A stretch of 64,000 nt of DNA. Source: PALG01 sp964495885. Its GTDB lineage: Bacteria > Bacteroidota > Bacteroidia > Flavobacteriales > Flavobacteriaceae. This document shows positions 1 to 9,558 of the stretch, piece after piece. Under the pieces are notes generated by a model that worked only from the letters and a program-made list of their open reading frames with translations, was not told where the DNA came from and ran no database searches. A program made the translations under genes and the position numbers. The first letter of the stretch is position 1, and every line of letters starts with the position of its first letter. The stretch spans positions 148,728 through 212,727 of the forward strand of contig CAZBWO010000004.1 in assembly GCA_964495885.1 (NCBI GenBank), written 5' to 3'.

Positions 1-1541
1 GACCAAGGTGTTGCATCATAATTTGCAGTAACAATGCCCATTCCTGTTCTATCATCATTGGCCCATCCTGTAAGACCGTAGAAATCTACAACTTGCCTAA
101 AGTGATCTCCTGTATACATTCTACCATCCACACCAAGATTCATGGAAAAACTATCAGAGAAGTCATGATTAAAATTAGTTACCAGTCCATACCATTGATG
201 ATTATTTACAGAAGCCCTTCTGATGTATCCTCTGCTTCCAGATTCAGCATCTACGTCACCTACACCAATAGCGGTATTGGAAGCCTCAATAGCTTCATAA
301 TCTATTTGTCCATACAAAGGACCCTCTTCTCCATCTGGGTCTTCTGTCCTCGCTGGTCGATCACCACGATCTCCCGTTCCACCTCCACGACCCCAAGAGG
401 CGTAAAGAACGGTAGACAATTCACTAGCATCACTCATGGTCCAGTCCCAGTTTAAGTTTAACACTGGCTTGTGGTAGTAGTTTTGTCTTTCGGAAGTAAT
501 TTCACCATCATAATATCCCCAATGCTGATTGAATTTTGGATCTGCTTCAATAATTTCACGCGACTGGCTCCATTTTTGTCCGTGCAATTGAGGAGCACCT
601 GTAACCAAAAAGTTAAAGGCGTGTTTTTCATTTGGTTTGTATCCTACTGAAAAGTAATAGTTCTGTCCTTCTCCGTAAGTTCCGCGAGCCCATTTTCTGT
701 GAGCCTGCCAATAATCCAATAATACAGAAAACGCCCATCCACTATCACTAAGTCCTGTATCATAAGAAGCTGTTCCTTTAAAATAACTATCATTAGCTCC
801 TAAGAAACGTGCAAAACCACCTTCTTTTTTGTCAGCCGCTTTCATAAGAATGTTCATAGTTCCCCCAACAGAAGAAATAGCCAACTTGGAGGCACCTAAA
901 CCTCTTTGTACCTGAATGGCATTCGCAATATCTGAAATACCTGCCCAGTTAGACCAATAAACATTTCCGTCTTCCATTCCGTTTACGGGCTGACCGTTTA
1001 GTAGCACTGCAATATTAGATTGGTCAAAACCACGAAGGTATAACTGAGAGTCTCCAAATCCGCTTTCACCAGAAACATATGCAGAAGGAGTTCCTTCCAC
1101 GGCTTTTGTAATCTCAACGTTTCCTGTTACTTTGTTTTGAATGTCCTGCTGTGTAATGGTAGATACTGCAACTGGTGTATCCCTGTCTTCTGCCAAATCT
1201 ACAACTCCAGATCCAATGATTACTACTTCGGAAAGTGTGTTTTCGTCAGCAGATAAATTAATAGCCCCAAGATCTGCAGCTCCATTAACCAGTGTAAAGG
1301 AAATGCTTTGCCTTTCAAATCCTAAATAGGTAATTTCTATTGTTCCTGTGTTAGCACTTACTGAAATAGAAAAATTACCGTCAAAGTCTGTTACTACTCC
1401 ATTGGTAGTACCAGATTCAAGAACATTGGCACCCGGAAGCGGACCGCCAAGTTCGGCATCTGTTACAGTACCTGTAACAGTTCCTTGTGAATAGGCAGTA
1501 AGACCACCTAGAAACAACATAATGAGTAGAATTTTTTTCAT
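1..1541 (-). CDS. TonB-dependent receptor, 5' part (3' end outside window)
   Basis: Open from an ATG at 1541 to the window edge without a stop (about 513 codons seen). The N-terminus MKKILLIMLFLGGLTAYSQ is a signal peptide, followed by a carboxypeptidase-like regulatory domain (GTVTGTVTDAELGGPLPGAN, roughly residues 20-100) and a plug domain (LYLRGFDQSNIAVLLNGQPV, about 165-185), then barrel strands. It belongs to the outer membrane receptors that import ligands with TonB energy. The ligand is not evident. An iron-box-like palindrome lies about 30 bp upstream of the start, which suggests iron control. The spacing to the divergent side is empty to 1713. Family assignment is firm; substrate is open. 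Confidence 0.92.
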   Translation of the reverse strand, partial: MKKILLIMLFLGGLTAYSQGTVTGTVTDAELGGPLPGANVLESGTTNGVVTDFDGNFSISVSANTGTIEITYLGFERQSISFTLVNGAADLGAINLSADENTLSEVVIIGSGVVDLAEDRDTPVAVSTITQQDIQNKVTGNVEITKAVEGTPSAYVSGESGFGDSQLYLRGFDQSNIAVLLNGQPVNGMEDGNVYWSNWAGISDIANAIQVQRGLGASKLAISSVGGTMNILMKAADKKEGGFARFLGANDSYFKGTASYDTGLSDSGWAFSVLLDYWQAHRKWARGTYGEGQNYYFSVGYKPNEKHAFNFLVTGAPQLHGQKWSQSREIIEADPKFNQHWGYYDGEITSERQNYYHKPVLNLNWDWTMSDASELSTVLYASWGRGGGTGDRGDRPARTEDPDGEEGPLYGQIDYEAIEASNTAIGVGDVDAESGSRGYIRRASVNNHQWYGLVTNFNHDFSDSFSMNLGVDGRMYTGDHFRQVVDFYGLTGWANDDRTGMGIVTANYDATPW

Positions 1542-1572
1542 AATAAATTGTTTAGTTATTATCGTTGCAAAA

Positions 1573-1591
1573 TTAAGTTAGCCTAACAATA
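1573..1591. promoter_or_regulatory. candidate DtxR/IdeR-type iron box
   Basis: TTAAGTTAGCCTAACAATA matches the classical IdeR/DtxR box (TTAGGTTAGGCTAACCTAA) at 14 of 19 positions by eye and contains the palindromic core GTTAG-C-CTAAC. It sits 32-50 bp upstream of the start of the TonB receptor on the minus strand. A DtxR-family regulator gene is present in the window at 47705-48364. Binding is an inference. Confidence 0.5.
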
Positions 1592-1712
1592 CGTAGCACC
1601 TTTTTGGTGTTAAGAAAATGCTATGAAGTTATTTCGCAAAAGTAAATAGAAAAGATCCGTTAATCCTGTTGATTATTAACCATTTATGCAAGAATATTAA
1701 CCAGCCATTGAC

Positions 1713-2939
1713 CTACAAAGAAAGGCAATCAAGTTGGTCCTTGAGGGGAGTCATAAGACTGAAATATTCCTCATGATATTGGCTTTCAAGAGGTTTGGAA
1801 TTGGGAAGATCTTCAAGAAAGGGATCTACCTGCTTCCCATTCTTCCAAAAGCGATAGCATACATGCGGGCCACCCGTGTTACCGGTCATACCTACCCAAC
1901 CAATAACATCTCCTTGCTGCACATATTCACCCACTCTTACATTGTAGCGTTTCATATGCAAGTATTGGGTTTCATAGGTCTCATTATGACGGATTTTCAC
2001 ATATATTCCGTTGCCGCCACGTCGCTCTGCTTTCGTGACCACCCCATCTGCAGTTGCTAAGATTGGCGTCCCAACATTGGCTGCAAAATCAGTTCCTTTA
2101 TGAGGTCGTACTTTGTACCCATAGTAAGCAATTCTTCTATTGAGGTTATATCGGGAAGAAATTCTATAATTGAATTTTATAGGAGATTTCAGGAAAGCTC
2201 TTCGTAGATTATTGGCCTCTTCATCATAAAAATCAAAAGGAATACTATCATTTGCCTCTGGTTTAAATTTGAAGGCATAGATGGGTTTACCGCGGTGTTC
2301 GAACCTAGCCGCCTTAATTTCCCCTAAGCCTGCGGAAATAGTATCATTAATGAACTTTTCAGTATACACAATTTTAAAATTATCCCCCGGCTGAAGATGA
2401 AAGAAGTTTACCGTCCACGCATAAATATTTGCGAGCCTATCTGCCATAAACGGACTAAGATTATTGTCCATCATAGTTTGATATAGAGAGCTGGTAATAA
2501 CTCCAGAAGCTTCTTTTTCAATAATCGTTACCGGCTTTTTATCTAATTTAACGGCGACACTATCCCTAAAATCTACAATAGCATAGTCTACCTTGTTCTT
2601 TTCGTAAATAAAAACTTGGGTCTTATTAAGACTGTCTTTAGAGTTCAGTAAAACATAAGGCTTCCCAATCTTAATTTTTCGAACATCAAAACTATCGCTA
2701 AAAGTAGTAGCAACTTCAAATATCTTGCTTTGGGAAACTCCATACTCATTTAAAATACCGCCAAAAGTATCACCAGGGCGAATGGTGTCACGCACTACGT
2801 TGAAATCATTTAAGACATATCCATAGGCTTGTATGATTTCAGGTTGAGGCTCTTCTTCAATTGGATCTTCTTCTTTAGGGTCGTTGGAACAAGCCAGTAG
2901 GCTAAAAATCAGGAGGGGGATGTAATAGAATTTTTTCAA
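1713..2939 (-). CDS. M23-family metallopeptidase, lipoprotein
   Basis: 408 residues. The N-terminus ends in LLAC-S, a lipobox, so the protein should be lipid-anchored. The N-terminal half has LysM-like or OapA-like flavour (VVRDTIRPGDTFGGILNEYG, about 49-67). The C-terminal LytM/M23 domain has the zinc ligands H280 and D284 in HKGTD and H328 in YLHM, followed by GEYVQQGDVIGWVG. Such enzymes cut peptidoglycan cross-links in the periplasm. It is the last gene of a minus-strand unit, 12 bp after the tryptophan dioxygenase gene; the functional link to that enzyme is not obvious. Confidence 0.9.
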   Translation of the reverse strand: MKKFYYIPLLIFSLLACSNDPKEEDPIEEEPQPEIIQAYGYVLNDFNVVRDTIRPGDTFGGILNEYGVSQSKIFEVATTFSDSFDVRKIKIGKPYVLLNSKDSLNKTQVFIYEKNKVDYAIVDFRDSVAVKLDKKPVTIIEKEASGVITSSLYQTMMDNNLSPFMADRLANIYAWTVNFFHLQPGDNFKIVYTEKFINDTISAGLGEIKAARFEHRGKPIYAFKFKPEANDSIPFDFYDEEANNLRRAFLKSPIKFNYRISSRYNLNRRIAYYGYKVRPHKGTDFAANVGTPILATADGVVTKAERRGGNGIYVKIRHNETYETQYLHMKRYNVRVGEYVQQGDVIGWVGMTGNTGGPHVCYRFWKNGKQVDPFLEDLPNSKPLESQYHEEYFSLMTPLKDQLDCLSL

Positions 2940-2951
2940 TCTATTGATATT

Positions 2952-3884
2952 TTATACGTCTTGGCCCCAGTTGGCAATTTCTTCTTTGGTCCAAACCTCT
3001 GGAAAGAAAATACGCTTTTGGTACTTTGGATGCATGTATTTTGCCCAATCACTTCCGCCGGTTGCTTCTTCGGGTTCTGTGCCGTGGTTCAAATACTTCA
3101 CCGCCGTATTATAGTGGGCCATGACCCAGGTAACATTTACCGTGTAATCATAGTGGCGCATCGCTTTCTGAAGTGCCGGGGCCTCTTTCACCTCTTGGGG
3201 CAGGTTCTTAAATTTGGTGTACAAATTTATGGTATTATATTCTTTTGCAAAAGAAATAAAGTCTTCTCTGTATTTTTCCTCAAATGCCTTTAGTAAATAC
3301 GTCTTTTTTCCTGTTTTATAGTCCTTCCCAGCAGCTTGCCAATACATATGCTCCATCGCGTGTTCAAAAGGAGTATTTCTATCAATAGTCTCTCGGAAAC
3401 GCGCATCAATAAGATTGATCAATTCTGTAGACGCGAGTTCAATTTTTCGGTATTGGGCACTTTGGAATCCGGATGCAGGTGTAAGGGTCGTTCTGAATTT
3501 TAAATACTGCTCCACTTCCATTCCTTCCGTCATAATCTGAAAAGAAGAAGTTAGCATATCAAAATACCTACTTATTCGCATCAAACGTTCCGAAAAAAAG
3601 CTAACCGTAAGTTTTTCAAGATGGGACACCTGCTGAATTTCCCACAAAATCATCTTAAACAACAACTCATTAATTTGATGGTAGATGATGAAGACCATTT
3701 CATCTGGCAGATTGGTACGTTGCACCTGAAGGTTCAACAATGCATCAGTTTGGATGTAATCCCAATAGGTGATAGGTTTTCCGTAGAGAAGTCCTTCCAG
3801 ATGCACATTAAGCCCAAGGCCCATGCCCTTATACTTTTCTTGTAATTGCTGAAGTAGTTGTTCGGTTTCTGGATCTAGTTGCAC
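2952..3884 (-). CDS. tryptophan 2,3-dioxygenase family protein
   Basis: 310 residues, the length usual for bacterial heme tryptophan 2,3-dioxygenases, which open the indole ring to N-formylkynurenine. Visible family signatures are YWDYIQTDALL, the heme-ligand helix YHQINELLFKMILWE, TPASGFQSAQYRKIE, and near the end TGGSDWAKYMHP. It lies between the DUF3108 gene and the M23 peptidase gene with gaps of 12-15 bp, so it is likely co-transcribed with them. The neighbouring hmgA-hpd unit handles tyrosine, so the locus covers both aromatic amino acids. No kynurenine pathway partner (kynureninase, formamidase) is seen nearby. Confidence 0.88.
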   Translation of the reverse strand: MQLDPETEQLLQQLQEKYKGMGLGLNVHLEGLLYGKPITYWDYIQTDALLNLQVQRTNLPDEMVFIIYHQINELLFKMILWEIQQVSHLEKLTVSFFSERLMRISRYFDMLTSSFQIMTEGMEVEQYLKFRTTLTPASGFQSAQYRKIELASTELINLIDARFRETIDRNTPFEHAMEHMYWQAAGKDYKTGKKTYLLKAFEEKYREDFISFAKEYNTINLYTKFKNLPQEVKEAPALQKAMRHYDYTVNVTWVMAHYNTAVKYLNHGTEPEEATGGSDWAKYMHPKYQKRIFFPEVWTKEEIANWGQDV

Positions 3885-3899
3885 GAGCAGGTATATGGT

Positions 3900-4673
3900 T
3901 TAGTTATCTACAATTATTTTAAAGGAATGTTGCAAGCCTTTGAATTCAGTAAGGGTTGCTTTTAAGGAGCCTACCGCAAGATCTGCTTTGATTAGCAGCG
4001 GAATTTTATTGTCATCATCTGTCACCCAAACCGTCAAACTTTCTTTTTCCTTAAAGACCCTCCCAGCCTCTACATAGGGCCGAAACTTCAGTGTTGCAAT
4101 CTTCCCGAATTTTGTTTTTAAAACCTCCCTTCCTAAAAATTTCAGTCTGAAACGATAGCTTTCCTTGTCAAAAAACATATCCAAGTCTACCGTATCCCCT
4201 TCCTTGATGGAACTGGTGTCTACATGATTCCGAAGGTAATAAAATGCAGAAACCATATCTTGCGCATTGGGTGATATGGAAATAAGGTCTTTGGTTTCCT
4301 TCTCCTTGTTATGCACTAATGCCTTACGGGTGTCATGGTCAAAGTCAATTTGAATGTCCTTTGTATATCCTCCTTCATCAATTTTCCGAATAAACCTGTA
4401 GGGAATGTTTTTCTTTTTATCAATATAGGATTGGTAGTAATCTTCTACATTGAAAAACCATTTGGAAACTCCAACAGTCCTTCCTTCTCCTTTTACATGA
4501 TACACTTCCCGGCCATTCAGCAAGGTATTATCCACCTGAAGGGTGGCCCAGCCTGCAGTGACAAAGCCATAATGCACCCGGAATTTAAACCATTCGCCAT
4601 CGCCATATGCTTTTTGCTGCGCCTGAAGGATGCTAACTGCACTAATAAAAAGCAACGTAAAAATCTTTTTCAT
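3900..4673 (-). CDS. DUF3108 domain-containing exported protein
   Basis: An upstream ATG at 4709 is in frame, but the start at 4673 is preferred because it begins a clear signal peptide (MKKIFTLLFISAVSILQAQ). The mature part has the features of DUF3108 proteins: GEWFKFRVHYGFVTAGWATLQVD at its start is typical, then alternating beta strands to KADLAVGSLKATLTEF. Function is unknown; the family is periplasmic or outer-membrane associated. First gene of the unit DUF3108 - tryptophan dioxygenase - M23. A bidirectional terminator lies just upstream (4726-4766), so a promoter must fall between about 4674 and 4725 or read-through occurs. Confidence 0.82.
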   Translation of the reverse strand: MKKIFTLLFISAVSILQAQQKAYGDGEWFKFRVHYGFVTAGWATLQVDNTLLNGREVYHVKGEGRTVGVSKWFFNVEDYYQSYIDKKKNIPYRFIRKIDEGGYTKDIQIDFDHDTRKALVHNKEKETKDLISISPNAQDMVSAFYYLRNHVDTSSIKEGDTVDLDMFFDKESYRFRLKFLGREVLKTKFGKIATLKFRPYVEAGRVFKEKESLTVWVTDDDNKIPLLIKADLAVGSLKATLTEFKGLQHSFKIIVDN

Positions 4674-4725
4674 ACCATTTATTTTGGGGTCTACATGATG
4701 GCTTTGCAACTACTGTTCCAAAATT

Positions 4726-4766
4726 AAAAAAACTCCGCCATTCATAACGGCGGAGTACTTTTTTTG
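4726..4766. terminator. bidirectional intrinsic terminator
   Basis: Stem CTCCGCC (4733-4739) pairs with GGCGGAG (4749-4755), flanked by an A-run on the left and a T-run on the right, so it works in both directions. It ends the hmgA-hpd transcript on the minus strand. Confidence 0.85.
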
Positions 4767-4773
4767 TTGTGTA

Positions 4774-5934
4774 TCACAAGGTTCCCCTTTGTGCTTGCTC
4801 CCTTTCTATGGATTCAAACAATGCTTTGAAATTCCCTGCTCCAAACCCTTTGGCACCCATTCTTTGGATGATTTCAAAAAACAATGTAGGTCTATCCTGG
4901 AGTGGTTTTGTGAAAATTTGCAGCAAATACCCTTCCTCATCAGCATCTACCAAAATAGATAATTTTTGGAGCTCCTTCAAGTCTTCTTTCATCATTTCCA
5001 TGTGACTGCCCAAGCGTTTTGGCACATCGTCATAATACGCTTGCGGTGGAGGTGGTAAAAACTCTACCCCTCTTGCCTTCAGCTCAGAGATGGTGTGTAA
5101 AATATCATCTGTTGCTAGGGCCAAATGCTGTACCCCAGCACTTTCATAAAAGTCAAGATATTCCTCAATTTGGGATTTCTTTATTCCTTCGGCAGGTTCA
5201 TTAATAGGAAATTTAATCCTTCCATTCCCATTACTCATCACCTTGCTCATTAACGCAGAATATTCGGTATGGATTTGTTTGTCATCAAAAGACAGGAAGT
5301 TTACAAATCCCATCACGTCCTCATACCATTTCACCCAGGTATTCATTTGTCCCCATCCTACATTTCCAACCATATGATCTATGAATTTCAGACCAGTAGG
5401 TTTCGGGTTGTAATCAGACTCCCATTTTCTATACCCGGGCAGGAACGTCCCTTGGTAATTTTTTCGTTCCACGAATAGGTGTACGGTTTCGCCATAGGTA
5501 TAAATCCCTGAACGAACTACTTCACCATGTTCGTCTTTTTCTACGGTAGGCTCCATATAGGGTTTAGCGCCCCGCTTAGTGGTTTCTTCAAAAGCCTTTC
5601 GGGCATCTTCCACCCATAAGGCAATTATTTTTACCCCATCACCATGCTTTACGATGTGTTCATTGATGGGCGAAGAGCTTTTTAGGGGCGTGGTTAAAAC
5701 CAATCTAATTTTATCCTGTTTCAGTACATAGCTTACACTATCCTTAGAGCCCGTTTCCAATCCTTTGTATGCATGAGATTGAAATCCAAAAGCTGTCTTG
5801 TAAAAATGGGCAGACTGTTTGGCATTCCCCACATAGAATTCTACGTAATCTGTTCCAAGAAGTGGAAGGAAGTCTTCGGCTCCTTCAAATATTTTTTCCA
5901 ATCCGTAATTTACGGAACTTACTTGCTTACTCAT
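4774..5934 (-). CDS. hpd: 4-hydroxyphenylpyruvate dioxygenase
   Basis: 386 residues, two vicinal-oxygen-chelate halves. It converts 4-hydroxyphenylpyruvate to homogentisate in tyrosine breakdown. The Fe(II) ligands are visible as the His in FIDHMVGNVG, the His in VQHLALATDDI, and the Glu in LFFEIIQRMG near the C-terminus; the substrate-contact tail GAGNFKALFESIEREQ is also present. It lies 38 bp downstream of hmgA, whose enzyme uses its product, and both are followed by a strong terminator. Function is well supported. Confidence 0.96.
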   Translation of the reverse strand: MSKQVSSVNYGLEKIFEGAEDFLPLLGTDYVEFYVGNAKQSAHFYKTAFGFQSHAYKGLETGSKDSVSYVLKQDKIRLVLTTPLKSSSPINEHIVKHGDGVKIIALWVEDARKAFEETTKRGAKPYMEPTVEKDEHGEVVRSGIYTYGETVHLFVERKNYQGTFLPGYRKWESDYNPKPTGLKFIDHMVGNVGWGQMNTWVKWYEDVMGFVNFLSFDDKQIHTEYSALMSKVMSNGNGRIKFPINEPAEGIKKSQIEEYLDFYESAGVQHLALATDDILHTISELKARGVEFLPPPPQAYYDDVPKRLGSHMEMMKEDLKELQKLSILVDADEEGYLLQIFTKPLQDRPTLFFEIIQRMGAKGFGAGNFKALFESIEREQAQRGTL

Positions 5935-5972
5935 TTCTTTTGATTTTGTTTCAACAATTCAATTGGGTTTGG

Positions 5973-7133
5973 TCATTCTTCCAACCAGGATTGGAAGTAG
6001 GTATCGTCTGCAATTTTAAGTGCTTCCTCAGTTACCTGAAGGGGCTTAAAGGTATCTACCATTACAGCAAGTTCTTCGGTTTCGGTTTTACCAATACTTC
6101 GTTCGGTAGCTCCAGGGTGCGGCCCATGTGGAATTCCCGCTGGGTGGAGGGAAATGTGTCCTGCTTCAATATCGTTTCGGCTCATGAAATCCCCATCCAC
6201 ATAATACAAGACTTCATCACTATCTATATTGCTATGATTGTAGGGTGCAGGGATACTTTGTGGATGATAGTCATACAATCTGGGCACAAAGCTACAAACT
6301 ACAAAACTACTAGTTTCAAAGGTTTGATGTACTGGTGGCGGTTGATGTATCCTGCCGGTAATAGGTTCAAAGTCGTGAATTGAAAAAGCATAAGGATAAT
6401 TATATCCGTCATAGCCAACCACGTCAAACGGATGGCTTGCATAGACCATTTCAATGATTTCGTCCTGCTTCTTTATTTTCATTAAGAAGTCCCCTTTTTC
6501 GTTATAGGTCTCTAGCTCTTTAGGTCTTCGCAGATCCCGCTCACAAAAAGGGGAATGCTCTAAAAGTTGCCCAAACCAGTTTCGGTAGCGCTTGGGTGTG
6601 TAGATAGGATCATACGATTCTACAATGAAAAGACGGTTATCTTCTGTATCAAAATCTATTTGATAGATAATTCCCCTTGGAATCAACAAATAATCCCCGT
6701 ATTTGAAATCTAAATTACCCAAAAAGGTACGCAACTTTCCGCTTCCCTTGTGGATAAAGATCAACTCGTCTGCATCGGTATTTTTGTAAAAATAGTCTCG
6801 AAGGGATTGCTTTGGGGCTGCCAAAATGATATTGCAATCGCTATTGGTAAGGATGGTTTTTCGGCTTTGCAGAAAATCATTTTCTGGAGTTACTTGAAAT
6901 CCCCTAAAACGATAGGATTGCATGTTATTGGCTTTTGCCACTTTTGGCGCCACACTGTATTGTTTTTTTATTTCCTTTACTTGGGTGGGACGCTGTTCGT
7001 GGTAAATATTGCTATACATTCCGTCAAAACCAATAGTTCCAAAAAGTTGTTCTGGATAAAGCGAGCCATCGGGTTTACGGAATTGGGTATGTCTTTTGGG
7101 AGGGATCTTTCCTAAAGTATGGTAAAATGGCAT
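5973..7133 (-). CDS. hmgA: homogentisate 1,2-dioxygenase
   Basis: 386 residues, cupin-fold ring-opening dioxygenase that turns homogentisate into maleylacetoacetate. Family signatures include the N-terminal MPFYHTLGKIPPKRHTQFR, the core HDFEPITGRIHQPPPVHQTF, and the metal-site stretch HPAGIPHGPHPGATE. The protein is shorter than human HGD but typical for Bacteroidota. It is first in the hmgA-hpd unit. The 178 bp upstream hold its promoter region, but I could not define elements with certainty. The next enzymes (maleylacetoacetate isomerase, fumarylacetoacetase) are not in the window. Confidence 0.95.
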   Translation of the reverse strand: MPFYHTLGKIPPKRHTQFRKPDGSLYPEQLFGTIGFDGMYSNIYHEQRPTQVKEIKKQYSVAPKVAKANNMQSYRFRGFQVTPENDFLQSRKTILTNSDCNIILAAPKQSLRDYFYKNTDADELIFIHKGSGKLRTFLGNLDFKYGDYLLIPRGIIYQIDFDTEDNRLFIVESYDPIYTPKRYRNWFGQLLEHSPFCERDLRRPKELETYNEKGDFLMKIKKQDEIIEMVYASHPFDVVGYDGYNYPYAFSIHDFEPITGRIHQPPPVHQTFETSSFVVCSFVPRLYDYHPQSIPAPYNHSNIDSDEVLYYVDGDFMSRNDIEAGHISLHPAGIPHGPHPGATERSIGKTETEELAVMVDTFKPLQVTEEALKIADDTYFQSWLEE

Positions 7134-7311
7134 GATGTATTTACATATTAAATTTAACTGATACTATTCCTTACAAGGTACAAAAAATTCAAGTGGAAGT
7201 ACTCACTCTGGATTTCGTTTTATCAGAAATTTAAGAAGCAATTGTAAATTGTTCCAGCTTTTATTTGCCATAACACAAATATAAAAAAATATCACATAGC
7301 CTTGATCCTAG

Positions 7312-9558
7312 TTAGAATCTAAATCCAGCGGTTATATGCCACTGATCTTCCCCCAATTCTGGAGCATAAGCATATTTCAATTCTAAAGGTCCCAGAAAGG
7401 TTTCCAATCCATACCCAATGGCAAACCCAGTGTAGTCTATTCTACTAATCCAATCCCCGGTTTCAAAAAGATCATTCCCTATATTAGCAATATTTCCGGA
7501 AAGAGTTAAATGATTTTTACGTACAAACTCATAATCCAAATCAAGGGTAGTTTTAAGATAGGTGTTTCCCCTAAAGGAAAGCTCTTCGTACCCATACAAA
7601 GGAACAATATTGGTCGTAGGCACAAAGCCATATCCCCCCATCAAAAAATTAAAGGACTCTGTAGTGGTACTCCCAATTTGAAGTCCGCCCTCTGTTGTTA
7701 GAAACGCTGAAAAATTTGGCGTAAAACTATGGGCATATCCCGCCTGTGCTTTAGCTATGGAAAAAGGTTCGAAACCTTCGTTCAATCCATTGGCAAACAA
7801 ATACCAATGAAAATCCCCGTGAAAATAAAATCCGCTAGATGGAAAAAACCGGTCATCTAAGGTGTCATATTTAAGCACCCCATACGTACTATAGTAATGC
7901 GTGTTTTCGAAAAGTGTTCTGGGGTTACCTTCCTCATCAATCCCAATGGTTTCAGACAAATAACGTAGCCACTTATGTTCTGCTCCCAACCCTAATTGAA
8001 ATATTCTTTGGAAAACCGTTTGCAAAAAAAGCTGATTGGTAAGTTCCTCGTATTCCAAACCAATTCTATTAAGTTGAATATTTTGCGGCACTAAAAATTC
8101 GGTGCCAAGAAAATCTAGGCCAATATTCTTTTCAAAATAACGATACCGGGAAGACAACCCAATACTCCAGTTGTATCCTTTGTCTATGTAATAATCTAGA
8201 TTATATCGAATATTATCCCCTATGATAAAATCGAAAGAAACCACATCATTATTTGTAAATACACGCTTTCTGGTGAGATTAAGCAAGGCTGCAGATTTGT
8301 ATAAATTGTCATAGTGAGCCGCTAATCTTAGAGAGGTGTTGGATTGGCTTTCCCTTACTTTAAAGACAACATCGTAATGGTCTTTTAAAGAAGGGTGGTT
8401 GTAAAACTGATAATCAATTCCGTCAAAATTACCGGTTGCCGAAAGATTATTTACCCCGTCACTAAAATCCCTATTGGAAACTTCACTCGAAGTTCTAAGT
8501 TTCAATTTTCCAAGAATGTAAGAGCGGGTGTATTTTTCATTACCCTCTACAATAATATTTTCTATAAAAATACTTTCCCGTTGCGGGGGAATGATATTTC
8601 CTTGAATTTTAGGTCTTTGTTGCGATGCAATCATTTTCAAGGATTCTGAAAGAGCTTCGGTAGCAGACTCCCCTGCTTCAATGATTTTCTGACCTTCATC
8701 AAAAGACACTACCGAAAAATCATCAATTTTAGGATTGATATACACATCCGTCTTCTGAATTTTCTGCTTCATCACTTCAATGGTTCGGTAATTATTAATC
8801 TGAACCAACACATCCAACGCCGTTTGCAGATCCTCTCGTGTTCTTAACGTATCTTGAACATCCACCCCAATAATGATATCGGCACCCATGGCTCGTACCT
8901 CATCTACCGGATAATTATTCACCACTCCCCCATCTACGTACAACGTACTATCTATCACCACAGGGCTAAATAAGGATGGTAATGCCCCGCTAGCGGTGAC
9001 AGCCCTTGGCAGATATCCTTTTCTCAAAATCACTTCTTTTCCCTTTTCCACGTCTGTGGCAATACATAAAAAGGGAACGGGCAATTCATTAAAATCTTCC
9101 ACATCCTTTACGTGCAGCATGAGTTTAGATAATAGATTATAGACATTCTGCCCTTTGGAAATTCCAGACGGAAATCGTAAATGAAAGTTATCAAACGGAA
9201 AAGTAAGGGCATACTTTTCTGCATCTTCCTTTTCGTAAAAAGTTTTGGCGCCCCTAGGTACGTTGTCGCTTATTAAGGTTTCGAAATCCAAGGTGTTGAA
9301 AATGGAATCTAATTGATGCGCAGAATACCCCGAAGCATATAATGCGCCAATAATGGCTCCCATGCTCGTGCCCCCAATATAGTCTATACGAACCCCTGCC
9401 TTTTCAATTTCCTTTAACGCTCCAATATGGGCAAGACCCTTGGCGCCACCACCACTTAACACCAGTCCTACTTTCAGCTCCTTTTGGGAAATAGAGTCCT
9501 GTTGGCCAAAAGCCAAAACCGAACAAAGAAATACTATACCAAAAAGTATCTTATTCAT
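7312..9558 (-). CDS. patatin-like phospholipase with C-terminal outer membrane barrel
   Basis: About 748 residues from ATG 9558 (an in-frame ATG at 9564 is also possible). Signal peptide, then a patatin domain with the oxyanion loop LSGGGAKGLAHIG, nucleophile elbow GGTSMGA and catalytic DGGVVNNYP. A POTRA-like linker (SIFIENIIVEGNEKYTRSYI) leads into a bacterial surface antigen (Omp85/D15-type) barrel ending GYGLETFLGPLELKYAYAP...ITAGFRF. This architecture is that of type V secretion (Vd-like) lipases, so the enzyme probably acts at the cell surface. The start overlaps the uvrC stop (TAA at 9551-9553), which suggests translational coupling. Confidence 0.9.
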   Translation of the reverse strand: MNKILFGIVFLCSVLAFGQQDSISQKELKVGLVLSGGGAKGLAHIGALKEIEKAGVRIDYIGGTSMGAIIGALYASGYSAHQLDSIFNTLDFETLISDNVPRGAKTFYEKEDAEKYALTFPFDNFHLRFPSGISKGQNVYNLLSKLMLHVKDVEDFNELPVPFLCIATDVEKGKEVILRKGYLPRAVTASGALPSLFSPVVIDSTLYVDGGVVNNYPVDEVRAMGADIIIGVDVQDTLRTREDLQTALDVLVQINNYRTIEVMKQKIQKTDVYINPKIDDFSVVSFDEGQKIIEAGESATEALSESLKMIASQQRPKIQGNIIPPQRESIFIENIIVEGNEKYTRSYILGKLKLRTSSEVSNRDFSDGVNNLSATGNFDGIDYQFYNHPSLKDHYDVVFKVRESQSNTSLRLAAHYDNLYKSAALLNLTRKRVFTNNDVVSFDFIIGDNIRYNLDYYIDKGYNWSIGLSSRYRYFEKNIGLDFLGTEFLVPQNIQLNRIGLEYEELTNQLFLQTVFQRIFQLGLGAEHKWLRYLSETIGIDEEGNPRTLFENTHYYSTYGVLKYDTLDDRFFPSSGFYFHGDFHWYLFANGLNEGFEPFSIAKAQAGYAHSFTPNFSAFLTTEGGLQIGSTTTESFNFLMGGYGFVPTTNIVPLYGYEELSFRGNTYLKTTLDLDYEFVRKNHLTLSGNIANIGNDLFETGDWISRIDYTGFAIGYGLETFLGPLELKYAYAPELGEDQWHITAGFRF

